Positions 1 to 8,800 of a stretch of DNA of 41,841 nt are shown in pieces. Below the pieces are notes generated by a model. It worked only from the letters and a program-made list of their open reading frames with translations. It searched no databases and had not been told where the DNA came from. This DNA comes from Eubacterium sp. (GTDB lineage Bacteria; Bacillota; Clostridia; Lachnospirales; Lachnospiraceae). The position numbers and the translations under genes were made by a program. Numbering within the stretch: the stretch's first letter is position 1; each line of letters opens with the position of its first letter. The stretch covers positions 1-41,841 of the forward strand of contig JAILQM010000108.1 of NCBI GenBank assembly GCA_024698965.1, in the 5' to 3' direction.

Positions 1-794
1 GGTCGCATCCTCAAAGCACTTTTTATAAGATCCCTAATGGTTATTGCCGCGTTTCCTTCGGAATTTTTATTCCTGGTCTCAAGTCGTACAAGGTTTTTTA
101 TATTCTTCAGACACAGCTCTGCGGAATCTTCTATTGTAATCACTCTTTCATTTTCCGGAATGTAATTTGCAAGCACATTTAAAAATGTTGTCTTACCGGA
201 GCTTGTTCCTCCGCTTACAAAAATATTCATTCCGTTTTCTACCATCTCCTTTAAAAACAATGCCACTTCACCGCTAAGACTTCCGCCTGCAAGCAGATCA
301 TCCATTGTAAAGGGATTGTCGGGGAATCTTCTTATTGTCACAATCGGACCGTTAATAGCCACAGGACTGAGCACAATATTTACTCTCGATCCGTTTTCAA
401 GACGCGTATCTACTATGGGATTCATCTCGTTAACCATCCTGTTTGTCCTGCCTACAATGAGCTGGATAATGTCTTCTAGTTTTTCCCTTGATGAAAAACA
501 CTTGTCCCAGCGATAAACCTCTCCTTTTCTTTCGATAAAAATATCGTTGGGGCCGTTTATCATAATCTCCGAGACTCCCGAATCATCCACAAGCTCCTGC
601 AAAACATCCAACCTTCTAAGAGAGTTGAACACCTCAAGTCCGATTCTCTTTTTTTCCGAGATGTCAAATATCCCTTCGGCTGCCATTACCTGCTCGTCAA
701 CAAGTTCCCATACCTTACTGTCGCTTAGCTCCTGCCCCAGGTCCATTCTCTCATAAACCTGACTGCGTATGTTTCTAACAATTTCGTCTGTCAT
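1..794 (-). CDS. cpaF: CpaF/TadA-type secretion ATPase (3' end beyond window)
   Basis: This is the hexameric ATPase that powers assembly of Flp/Tad pili at the cytoplasmic face of the membrane. About 264 residues are visible before the window edge. They show the N-terminal family block SGVSEIMINGPNDIFIERKG (about 72-91), a Walker A GGTSSGKTT (about 195-203) and the downstream acidic box TIEDSAEL (about 220-227), all typical of the type II/IV secretion ATPase superfamily. The ATG overlaps the stop codon of the upstream CpaE-like gene as ATGA, so translation is probably coupled. The arginine-finger and C-terminal parts are outside the window. The CpaF/TadA assignment, rather than VirB11 or GspE, rests on the CpaE-like and prepilin peptidase neighbours and on the N-terminal block. 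Confidence 0.93.
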   Translation of the reverse strand, partial: MTDEIVRNIRSQVYERMDLGQELSDSKVWELVDEQVMAAEGIFDISEKKRIGLEVFNSLRRLDVLQELVDDSGVSEIMINGPNDIFIERKGEVYRWDKCFSSREKLEDIIQLIVGRTNRMVNEMNPIVDTRLENGSRVNIVLSPVAINGPIVTIRRFPDNPFTMDDLLAGGSLSGEVALFLKEMVENGMNIFVSGGTSSGKTTFLNVLANYIPENERVITIEDSAELCLKNIKNLVRLETRNKNSEGNAAITIRDLIKSALRMR

Positions 795-1762
795 GACATC
801 TCTTCCCTCTTAACGACTCCCCTGACATAATCGCCCATTTCTCCCCACTGCCAACACATTACCATGTCGCCGTCGAAGAAAATGTTGTCCATGCCCGGCA
901 TTTTAATTCTCTTTATAATTTCGGTTATTTCGCTGCGCTTTCCCTTTTTAATAATCTCCTCAAACTGCGCAAGTCTTGCCCTCTCATACGGATTGCCCGA
1001 ATACGGCATATACACAGAGTCGCATTCTTCAAGTATTTTATAAAATCCCGGAATCATGCCACCGATATCCAAAATCACCACATCAAATCCGCTTAAAGAG
1101 GAGAGCTTATTTATAAAATCTATCCACTCCTCGCCTTTTAAGAGATATATGTCTGCAGGATTTTTCATCGGCGGAATATAGGTAAAACCGTTTGTCTCAT
1201 ATCCCATGGACAGCACCAGCCTATCCATATCGCCCGAGTAATGTCCGCTGCTGTAGATAAGATCCGATAAATCCCTTTCGTAGCTCATCTGCATAATGCT
1301 TTCAAAACCCGCATTCTCACATAGATTTACATACAATACTTTTTCTTTTGCAGCCAGTGTCATAGCGTAGGTTACGGCAAAAGGCGTCTGATAAATACTT
1401 TTAGACGGCGAATAAACGGCCCTTAAAGAAACCTTTTTTCCAATACGATCCGAATGAGCCTGTATGTCATACTGTAAAAATATCTCCCTAATAATTTCAT
1501 CGGCCGGCATGTACTTATATATTCCCTCACCTCCGTCTTTGTCGGTTACATGCATTATCTGTGCGCTTGTTTCTTTTAGATCAAAGCCCAAAGGCACCAG
1601 AATAATATCCGCCCTGTTGTCTTTTAGATGTTCTTCAAACTTCTCCTTCTCCCAAAAGCCCGATGTCCTCACCGAATCTCCTTTGTACCTGCTCATATAA
1701 AGCATAAGTCCCATTACAAAATCCGCTTCGGAATCATATATTGCTATTTCAACCCTTTTCAC
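791..1762 (-). CDS. CpaE/TadZ-like MinD-fold protein with a degenerate P-loop
   Basis: TadZ/CpaE proteins position the Tad pilus machine. They pair an atypical receiver domain with a MinD/ParA-like ATPase domain, and both can be read here. Residues 1-100 look receiver-like (VEIAIYDSEADF, then DIILVPLGF). A Rossmann-type domain follows, with FDVVILDIGG as a Walker-B-like strand near residue 230. The P-loop position (about 118-129) reads SPSKSIYQTPFA, so the glycines are lost and the catalytic lysine is Gln; ATP hydrolysis is unlikely. The start is GTG at 1762, preceded by a GGAGAT ribosome-binding site. It lies 20 bases after the prepilin peptidase gene and overlaps the cpaF start. Family assignment is good; the exact role is inferred from TadZ. 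Confidence 0.85.
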   Translation of the reverse strand: MKRVEIAIYDSEADFVMGLMLYMSRYKGDSVRTSGFWEKEKFEEHLKDNRADIILVPLGFDLKETSAQIMHVTDKDGGEGIYKYMPADEIIREIFLQYDIQAHSDRIGKKVSLRAVYSPSKSIYQTPFAVTYAMTLAAKEKVLYVNLCENAGFESIMQMSYERDLSDLIYSSGHYSGDMDRLVLSMGYETNGFTYIPPMKNPADIYLLKGEEWIDFINKLSSLSGFDVVILDIGGMIPGFYKILEECDSVYMPYSGNPYERARLAQFEEIIKKGKRSEITEIIKRIKMPGMDNIFFDGDMVMCWQWGEMGDYVRGVVKREEMS

Positions 1763-1782
1763 TTATCTCCTTTCCGCATCTG

Positions 1783-2199
1783 TCACATAAACACCGCCCC
1801 GATAAAGGTTCCTATCATTATGGGAAGCGCCAAACGGATTCTACTGTATTTTCTGCCGGTTATCTTAAATACGCCCGATAATAAAAGCGCAAAAATACCG
1901 GCAAAAAAAATGACATATAATGTTATTTCAAATCCCACAAACGAACCCACAACCGAAATCAATTTCAGATCCCCGGCTCCCAGCCCCCCTGCGATATAAA
2001 ACCCAAACAATATCACAGTCGGCAAAATAAGGTCTGCCAGGAAAGACGGGATACTCTCGTTTAACAAAAAACATCTTAAATATCCCGATGACATAATACC
2101 TAAAAGTATTATGCTGTTGCTTATCTTGGCTCTTCTGCAATCATCAGCTGCAGCAAACAAAAGAACCGTAAGCAAAAGAATAATTTTAATCCTCTCCAA
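1783..2199 (-). CDS. Prepilin peptidase, A24 family (TadV/CpaA-like)
   Basis: This is a membrane aspartyl protease that cleaves, and in some families methylates, the leader of type IV/Flp prepilins. The protein is short (about 138 residues), as is usual for TadV/CpaA enzymes without the N-terminal methylase domain. The two catalytic aspartates fit an early AADDCRRAKISN segment and the GAGDLKL motif of the family's GxGD signature. Several hydrophobic segments span the rest. I chose the TTG at 2199 because AGGGAGGAGG (2211-2202) lies just upstream and a sigma-A promoter ends at 2223; an in-frame extension to 2268 would run through that promoter. It is the first gene of the left Tad operon. Confidence 0.88.
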   Translation of the reverse strand: MERIKIILLLTVLLFAAADDCRRAKISNSIILLGIMSSGYLRCFLLNESIPSFLADLILPTVILFGFYIAGGLGAGDLKLISVVGSFVGFEITLYVIFFAGIFALLLSGVFKITGRKYSRIRLALPIMIGTFIGAVFM

Positions 2200-2222
2200 G
2201 TCCTCCTCCCTTTGTATGCACA

Positions 2223-2251
2223 ACTTTATCACTCCAATTTTTTTCTTGCAA
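2223..2251 (-). promoter_or_regulatory. Promoter of the left Tad operon
   Basis: On the minus strand TTGCAA (2251-2246), a 17-base spacer and TAAAGT (2228-2223) form a plausible sigma-A promoter. The -10 matches consensus at 4 of 6 bases. It would start transcription about 17 bases before the TTG start at 2199. The -35 is the end of a 27-bp element shared with the kinase operon, so activator dependence is likely. Confidence 0.6.
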
Positions 2252-2272
2252 TATGGCAAAATATACAAACCG
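2246..2272 (-). promoter_or_regulatory. 27-bp shared upstream element, copy 1
   Basis: Read on plus, the element runs from TTGCAATATGGC to ACAAACCG. It matches 35345-35371 at 22 of 27 positions, including an uninterrupted ATGGCAAAAT core. Both copies sit immediately upstream of minus-strand operons encoding Tad-type proteins, and in both the TTGYAA end serves as the -35. It is probably the binding site of a shared regulator; the regulator is unknown. Confidence 0.65.
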
Positions 2273-2299
2273 TTTTTTTATATAAACTGCACAAAAAAT

Positions 2300-2371
2300 C
2301 CCGGGAATCGGTCTCAGCATTTTTGTGAAAATCTAACAAAATTTCTCAAAAACGCTTTTCCGATACCCGGG
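2300..2371 (-). terminator. Probable long-loop terminator after the antiporter gene
   Basis: CCCGGGAATCGG (2300-2311) pairs with CCGATACCCGGG (2360-2371) with one mismatch, enclosing about 48 bases. On the minus strand the stem is followed by ATTTTTT. It lies between the antiporter stop and the prepilin peptidase promoter, so a terminator is the simplest reading. The long loop is unusual. Confidence 0.5.
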
Positions 2372-2404
2372 ACTTAAGTTTTTTACTTTATTTACTTCAA
2401 GATT

Positions 2405-3772
2405 TTATAAAAAGAAAATCAGCATATCCACTAAAAATACAGGAATCAAAAATGCCAGTGACCATAAAATATATCCGAAAAATGATGGCATTTTTACACC
2501 GTTTTCTTCTGCTATACTTCTTACCATAAAGTTAGGCGCATTTCCGATATAGGTGTTTGCTCCCATAAATACGGCTCCGCAAGAAACCGCCATAAGCATC
2601 TTAGGCGCTATTATACCGACAGTTGTAAGCACTCCGCTTGTGGCATTAAGTGTACCTGCCGTAGTAAGGAAAACAAGGTAGGTCGGAGTATTATCCAAAA
2701 AACTCGACAAAGCTCCCGTTATCCAAAACAGCTGCCAAGGCTCCGAAAGACCAAGCTCCGATCCGTTGCTCTTTAATATAAGAAGAGCCGGAATCATAGT
2801 AATAAATATACCGATGAAAAGTATTGCAACTTCCTTAATCGCGCCCCAGTTAAAGTGGTTGTTAAGTCTTATCTGCTCAGGTGTTGTCTTAAACGAAAGA
2901 TAAGCTGCCAAAAGAATAATCACTATCTCTATTATTGCAGGCAAAGTAAGAGTAACCTCTCCTATAATATGAATTCCCATTATCTTGCCTGCTGCATTTT
3001 GGAACATTGGAAGAGTCGGTAAAACACCGCTTAAAATAACCGCACCTACTATCATTACCAAAAAGATAATATTGTGTGCGCCCGTAAGTTTAAGCTGGGA
3101 TTTGTCCGGATCTATATGCGGTCTGTTACCGTCTGCAAGATCTTTTCTGTAAGCTCTTGTATCTATAAGATAAAAAATACCAAGCAACAAAATTACATTA
3201 AGCGCAAATACAGGTAAGAGCTTAAGGCTCCAAAAGAACGGAACCCCTCTCATAAATCCCATTAAAAGCGGTGGATCTCCTACGGGAGTTAAGCATCCTC
3301 CTATATTTGATACCAGGAAAATAAAGAATACAACAATCTGTGTTCTTCTGCTCCTCCAGCTGTTTGCTCTTATTATAGGTCTTATCATAACCATGCTGGC
3401 TCCTGTTGTACCAACCCAGCTTGAAAGAAGCGTTCCTATGAGAAGCATTACAACGTTTACCTTAGGAGAACCTACAAGATCTCCTTCGAGGCAAATATTT
3501 CCGGCAACACAAAAAAGCCCGAAAAGCAACACGATGAATGTAAGATAATCTCCTACAATGCTTTCTGCCACTTCCTCGGCCCCCAAGAAAACTCCATATT
3601 TAATACTGAAAGGGATAATGAAAAGCAAACACCAAAATATTACGGCAAACTGCTTATTCTTTTCCCACCAGTCCTCTGCTATAAGAGGACAAACCGCTAT
3701 ACATAAAAGCATTCCCACAAAGGGAATGCAGCTCCAAAGCGGAAGCGTAGCTCCTAAATCCATTTTTGTCAC
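2405..3772 (-). CDS. NhaD-type sodium/proton antiporter
   Basis: This is a multi-pass inner-membrane transporter of the ion-transporter superfamily, expected to exchange sodium (or lithium) for protons. The 455-residue length is typical. Hydrophobic segments run through the whole protein, and two conserved re-entrant signatures are visible: GTTGASMVMIRPIIRANSWR (about 122-141) and GGCLTPVGDPPLLMGFMRG (about 158-176). A second-half counterpart, SSFLDNTPTYLVFL, is also present. It has its own sigma-A promoter at 3788-3815 and probably a terminator at 2300-2371, so it is monocistronic between the flagellar and Tad genes. The exact cation cannot be told from sequence; related permeases carry citrate or arsenite, but the GDPPLLMGF stretch favours NhaD. 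Confidence 0.87.
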   Translation of the reverse strand: MTKMDLGATLPLWSCIPFVGMLLCIAVCPLIAEDWWEKNKQFAVIFWCLLFIIPFSIKYGVFLGAEEVAESIVGDYLTFIVLLFGLFCVAGNICLEGDLVGSPKVNVVMLLIGTLLSSWVGTTGASMVMIRPIIRANSWRSRRTQIVVFFIFLVSNIGGCLTPVGDPPLLMGFMRGVPFFWSLKLLPVFALNVILLLGIFYLIDTRAYRKDLADGNRPHIDPDKSQLKLTGAHNIIFLVMIVGAVILSGVLPTLPMFQNAAGKIMGIHIIGEVTLTLPAIIEIVIILLAAYLSFKTTPEQIRLNNHFNWGAIKEVAILFIGIFITMIPALLILKSNGSELGLSEPWQLFWITGALSSFLDNTPTYLVFLTTAGTLNATSGVLTTVGIIAPKMLMAVSCGAVFMGANTYIGNAPNFMVRSIAEENGVKMPSFFGYILWSLAFLIPVFLVDMLIFFL

Positions 3773-3787
3773 CTCATACTGTCCGCT

Positions 3788-3815
3788 ATTATAACACTAT
3801 TAATTTAAAAATCAA
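3788..3815 (-). promoter_or_regulatory. Sigma-A promoter of the antiporter gene
   Basis: Minus strand: TTGATT (3815-3810), 16-base spacer, TATAAT (3793-3788). The -35 overlaps the fliS stop codon, so the antiporter is transcribed independently although no terminator separates it from fliS. Confidence 0.7.
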
Positions 3816-4279
3816 GCGAAAAATCCTCTTCCCGAATTTGTTATATCGGTTGTTTCCGCCAACTCACCCTTTCCGTAGGTAAGTCCCGCGTACACTTTTT
3901 CGGTGTTGCTCATCACCGGTTTCGACATATCTGCCTTTGCGGCTTCTTTAAATGCTTCCTTTATCTTTAAAGACATTTTTGCTACTGCATCAAGATTTTT
4001 CTTATCGTTTTTTACGACCATGAGCTCAAGCTCTTTATACCAGTACGAATACAATGAATAAAGTCCGGCCGATATTTCATATTTTCTGTCAAGACTTTTG
4101 CGCAGGTCGTATATAACCGCCTGCGCATTTCTTATATTCTCTTTAAAATCATCGTAAGAGGCCGCTTTTTTCGCATCTTCGAAATACACATTCATTATCT
4201 CAAACATTACTACTATAAGCTCCGATTTATTACTCTGACTTATTTTTAATGTAAAGTCTCTTATCATTTCTTTCTGCAT
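3812..4279 (-). CDS. fliS: Flagellar export chaperone FliS
   Basis: FliS binds the C-terminus of unexported flagellin and stops it polymerising in the cytoplasm. The 155-residue protein has the four-helix pattern of the family: an N-terminal QSNKSELIVVMFEIMN segment like the usual ASPEELILMLYD helix, then RNAQAVIYDLRKSLD (about 47-61) and AGLYSLYSYWYKEL (about 71-84). The C-terminus (about 125-155) is longer and polar, ending in GRGFFA. It sits 11 bases downstream of flagellin and must be cotranscribed with it from the sigma-28 promoter, so chaperone and client are made together. It is divergent from textbook FliS, but context makes the call secure. Confidence 0.88.
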   Translation of the reverse strand: MQKEMIRDFTLKISQSNKSELIVVMFEIMNVYFEDAKKAASYDDFKENIRNAQAVIYDLRKSLDRKYEISAGLYSLYSYWYKELELMVVKNDKKNLDAVAKMSLKIKEAFKEAAKADMSKPVMSNTEKVYAGLTYGKGELAETTDITNSGRGFFA

Positions 4280-4290
4280 TGTTTCACCTG

Positions 4291-5724
4291 TTATTTAAGA
4301 AGCTGAAGAGCCTGCTCCGGAATTTCATTTGCCTGTGCAAGTACCGATGTCGCAGCCTGTGTGATAACCTGCATATTTGTATAGGTTGTCATCTCTTCCG
4401 CCATATCCACGTCTGTGATTCTTGAAAGAGCACTTGTCATGTTTTCTGCCGTTGCATCAAGGTTTGCTTCTGTATGCTCGAGTCTGTTACTGTATGCTCC
4501 AAGTCTTGCTCTAAGTGAGTTTACTGCCGTAAGTGCCGAATCAAGATTGCCGATTGCTCTGGCCGCTCCGTCCTGGTTTCTTACATTTAAGTTATCGATT
4601 CCCAAAGTCTCGCTTGTAAGCTCCTGAATATCAATATTAATTATCTGATTCTCGTTTGCTCCGATCTGAAGTCTCATTCTTCCTATATCGGTTACATCGA
4701 GATCTATATAATTGTCTGATGCATCAACCTTATCCGGATCTACTATAAATGACATTGAAACGCCGTCTCTTGCTGTTATGCTTACTGTATTTCCGGCTGC
4801 CGTAACCGATGCATCCATGAGCTCGTACGCGCCTGTATTCTCATTATATTTATAGATTGAACCTGTTGTATTAGTACCTGCTGTATTTACATCGGAATCT
4901 ATTCCCAAAAGACTTGAAATATCCGAATCACAGCTAATGTTAAGCTCAATTCCCGAACCGTACTCAATAGATGTAAATGTAAGAGATGCTCCCGAGATTA
5001 AATCTGTTCCGGTAGAAGAAGAAGTTACTGTAACTCCTGCGCTTTCTCCGAGATCCTGAAGTGTCTGCCAAATCTCATCCGCTGTTGCATCTGCATCGAT
5101 ATACGCCGTAACTCCGTTTATGGAAATGCTTCCTTCTCCGTGAGTTGTACCTATTGTCTCTGCCGTACCTCCCGTATAAGTTGCCTGAGTTGCGGTTGTA
5201 ATATCCGAAAGTCTGTATGCGCCGCTCTGAACCTGGCTTGTAATGCTTACCATCTGCACTACATTAGCCTGACCGTTTGCATTCTGAGAATATACTCTTC
5301 TGGCGAGCGATCCATCAAAAAGATTTATTGTATTGTATTCGGTATCTTTGGAAATTCTGTCAATTTCTTCTGTAAGAGAATCCATCTCTTCCTGAATAGC
5401 CTTAAGATCCGATTCTGTGTTTGTTCCGTTAGCGCCCTGTACGGCAAGCTCTCTCATTCTCTGGAGCATTGATGTAAGCTCACCCAAAACACTGTCGGCC
5501 GTATCTATAACAGCATCGCCGTCTGCCGCATTATCCGAAGCCTGATTAAGACCGTCTATCTGAGCCTTCATTGTTCTTGAAATCGCAATACCCGTAGGAT
5601 CGTCTTTTGCCGAATTAATTCTGAGTCCCGATGACAGTTTCTCCAAAGAGCTTGCAAGTCTGTCTTCATTTACCAAAAGATTGTTGTTTGCTATTACTGC
5701 CGATATATTGTGATTTACTCTCAT
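4291..5724 (-). CDS. fliC: Flagellin
   Basis: This is the structural subunit of the flagellar filament. At 477 residues it has the conserved N-terminal D0/D1 (MRVNHNISAVIANNNLLVNE; LSSGLRINSAKDDPTGIAIS) and the C-terminal D1/D0 ending SVLAQANEIPEQALQLLK. The D1 region LQRMRELAVQGANGTN (about 87-102) is the conserved surface recognised by TLR5 in active flagellins. The central region (about 170-350) is variable and includes GSISINGVTAYIDADATADE, which resembles the flagellin hook IN motif also found in hook-associated proteins. It is read from a sigma-28 promoter at 5780-5806 and followed directly by fliS. Confidence 0.97.
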   Translation of the reverse strand: MRVNHNISAVIANNNLLVNEDRLASSLEKLSSGLRINSAKDDPTGIAISRTMKAQIDGLNQASDNAADGDAVIDTADSVLGELTSMLQRMRELAVQGANGTNTESDLKAIQEEMDSLTEEIDRISKDTEYNTINLFDGSLARRVYSQNANGQANVVQMVSITSQVQSGAYRLSDITTATQATYTGGTAETIGTTHGEGSISINGVTAYIDADATADEIWQTLQDLGESAGVTVTSSSTGTDLISGASLTFTSIEYGSGIELNISCDSDISSLLGIDSDVNTAGTNTTGSIYKYNENTGAYELMDASVTAAGNTVSITARDGVSMSFIVDPDKVDASDNYIDLDVTDIGRMRLQIGANENQIINIDIQELTSETLGIDNLNVRNQDGAARAIGNLDSALTAVNSLRARLGAYSNRLEHTEANLDATAENMTSALSRITDVDMAEEMTTYTNMQVITQAATSVLAQANEIPEQALQLLK

Positions 5725-5779
5725 ATTATTTGTCTCCTGTTCTGCTACAGTCTGTTATACTTTTTTCCTGCTATTAAAT

Positions 5780-5806
5780 TTATCGGTTTTAGCGGCCATT
5801 ACTTAA
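5780..5806 (-). promoter_or_regulatory. Sigma-28 (FliA/SigD) promoter of flagellin
   Basis: Minus strand: TTAA (5806-5803), 15 bases, ACCGATAA (5787-5780), against a consensus of TAAA-N15-GCCGATAA (3 of 4 and 7 of 8). The -35 overlaps the stop codon of the upstream FliK-like gene. It lies about 55 bases before the flagellin ATG, as expected for a late flagellar gene. Confidence 0.8.
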
Positions 5807-8800
5807 CCTGTTTTTCCCAATTTTACAACTATACCCATAAATGTTTTTGCAAGTGAGTAAAGCTGAGTTGTTAAAAGGGCGTTATTTTCGTTTTCCTCTT
5901 CCGGCGAAACCGCATTCTTAATTATATCCGGTGTTTTATCCTTAATCTCAAAAGCTGTAAGATTAAGATTTTCTTCCGACACGAGATGAACTCTTACCTC
6001 TCTGCCCTGCAAAGAAAACTCCTCTTCCATCTCTTCTTTAAACTCCGAAAACCTTTCCGTGGTGGATGAATTTTGTGAAACAATCATAGCCTCTATCGCG
6101 CTTCCGAGGTCTGCAATCTCTGCAGCCACCTTTCCCAAAGCCTCAGTTTCAAAAAGAACGTTTACCCTGCCCTTTCTATCATCATCTGTTCTTACAATCT
6201 GCAGATGCACGGTCGCCATCTCATCTTCAACCAAAACCGGAATCGCATACTGCTCATTTTTTGCAAGCTCCGAATAGGTTTTAAGCTCTTCTCTCATAAG
6301 CTTCATTTCTCTTATATCGAGACTGGTTACAGAATTGTCTGCCGGAATAAAGTTATCCATCGCATGCTCTGCCACCTCCGCAAGCGCCTGCTGAGCCTTT
6401 GCCATATCCGTCGGAGATTTTACGGCTTCTCCGAGATCTTTTAAAATCTCTTCTTTGACCGCTTCAAGCTCCGCATCCCAGTCCGGATCATCCTCATCCT
6501 GCTTTTTAAGTAGCTTTCCGTAAAGGCTGTTTCTGTTTGAAAGCATATTTGAAACCGCCGCCATATGATAATAATTTGTGCTCATCTCATTTGCGCTTAA
6601 AAGCTTTATAACTTCTTCTTCCGCAGAAAGCATATCCGTATATTCAGAAAATCTTACACTGCTGTAGCTTTCCTCATACTCCGTGCTTTCACCTTCAAGC
6701 ATTGCATCCGCAACCTGCTCCATATTCAAGCCCATAAACTCAGGTCTTTGATACAATGTTTTAATCTTTTCGGCATCCATCATATAAAGCGCTTCCATGG
6801 CCTTGCCTTGAGTGTAATTTATTGTTTCCTCGACATAGGTTCTTGCCTCGGTTTCCGTCACAAATCCCTTTTCAAGCTGAGATGCGATTGAGTCTCCCGT
6901 ATTTTCTACCTTTTCAAGCTCTCCGAAATCAGTATCAATTGTTATGTCCATTCCCGACGCCTTTTTATTTTTAACCGCCGTAAGGAGATTTTTCATATTG
7001 AGCTCTGCGCCCTGCATAACAAGGGCTCCTATTACCGCTCCGTCCGATGATGCCACCTGATTTAAAAGCCTGTATACCCCGACATATCCGGCTCTTTCTT
7101 CGTCCGTAATTTCGCCGCTCTTATCAAGCTGCCACAAAAACTCCGCCATGTCTTCCGATGAGTCATAGCCGTTTTCGGCCTTTATATCTTTTATTGTGCT
7201 GTTAAGAGTATCAATGTCGCTCTCAAGCGGATTTATTCCCTCTCTTATCATATGCAGAGTAACAGACGGAGTCATTTCTCTAAGCAAAACCTGTACCTTT
7301 GAATCCGCTTCTTTCATAGTGTTAATGTTTTCAGCGGTAATCTCTATTGAGTTATAGCCAAGTATTCTGACCGCTCTTTCATTTGAGGCGCTTGTCTCAA
7401 GATCCATATCTTCAAGTATCGTATCCACATTTTGAAAAGCTTTTTTAATGCTGTCCCCAAGATCTGCTCTCGGCACCGTCATAACAGTCTCATATCTTTC
7501 GTTCATCTGCTTTATCTTGTCGCTGAAGTTAACGGATGATGTTATAATGTCCGTCGCCTGCGCGTCAATCTCATCTGCAAGCTTTAAGCCGTCTTCTCTT
7601 AAAGAAGAAAGGTTTATGCTTTCAATGCTTCTTGCCCCGAGAGCAAAAGACGGAAGCAGCTTTACTTCTTCCAGAGTCTCCGACGTTTCTTTAAAAAGAG
7701 ATATATTTTCCGGCGTTGCCTCAACATTCTCCGATTTAAAAAGAGCGCTGTAATATTCGTTTTCAGCCTTTTTCAAATCTTCGACAAGATTTTCAAGGTC
7801 TTTTGTCTCTATCGAAATCCCCTGTTTTAAAAGCGAATAATTAGCCGAAACCGTCATAACCAGTCTTGTCTCTTCAAGCACTCTTTTTGCCTTTATCTCA
7901 AGTCCTTTGTCACTTTCTGCCGTTATTATTATGTTTTCGCCGCTTTTTTCTTCACCGGCTGAGCCTTCGCCGCCTCTTTGGTCAAAAGCTTCTTTTAAGT
8001 TTTGTATTGTAAGCTGTTTGCCGCTGTTTACAACTGTTGCCGCATCCTCTTGCGTGGCGTCTCCTATTACGTCAAAAGCCTCTTTAGCTCTCTCAAACGC
8101 TGTTCTGTTTTCCGAAAGAAGAGCATCCTGTGGTCTTTTGCCCATGCTGACCGCATCCGCAATCTGAGTTACCACCTCTGTCATATCCGCCGGCAGAGTT
8201 ATACTGTTTAATCCGTCAAGTGCCGAAAGATTTTCCGTCGTAAGAGGAATCTCATTATTTACAAGCCATTTTGCCATTTCTGTTCCGTATTCTTTATCAA
8301 ATCCGGATTCTTTTATTATTGCATTAGCCTGATTTTTTACAGTAGAAAAAATATCTTCCCCTGCCTGAGGAATAGCCCCTGTTCCCGACGCAAATTCGGC
8401 CTTATAAACATTACCGATTGTCGGCTCAAGGGAATTATCCATCATATATTTTTTAGTCGCATCGCTTAACGGCACTAAATCCTGCGCCATTGAAACAGCT
8501 TCTTTAGTATCTGCGATATTTTCTTCGGTAAGCGGAATATTGTATTCCGAAATCCTGTTAATCTGAGCCTCATCAAGGCCCGCTGCCTTAAGTACGGAAC
8601 CGGATATACCGCCCATATCGCTTACATCAACTCCTGCGCTTGCGAGCTTTATCTTTATTCTGTCGTAAACCGTTACAACAGCTTCCGTATCCATGTCAAG
8701 CAGACTATAGCCTTCTTCATTCATCATTTCGCAGTCATCTGCGGTAAGTGAATTTGAAAGCATATCCATCTGTTTTTTTATTGTATCCGCATCCATATTG

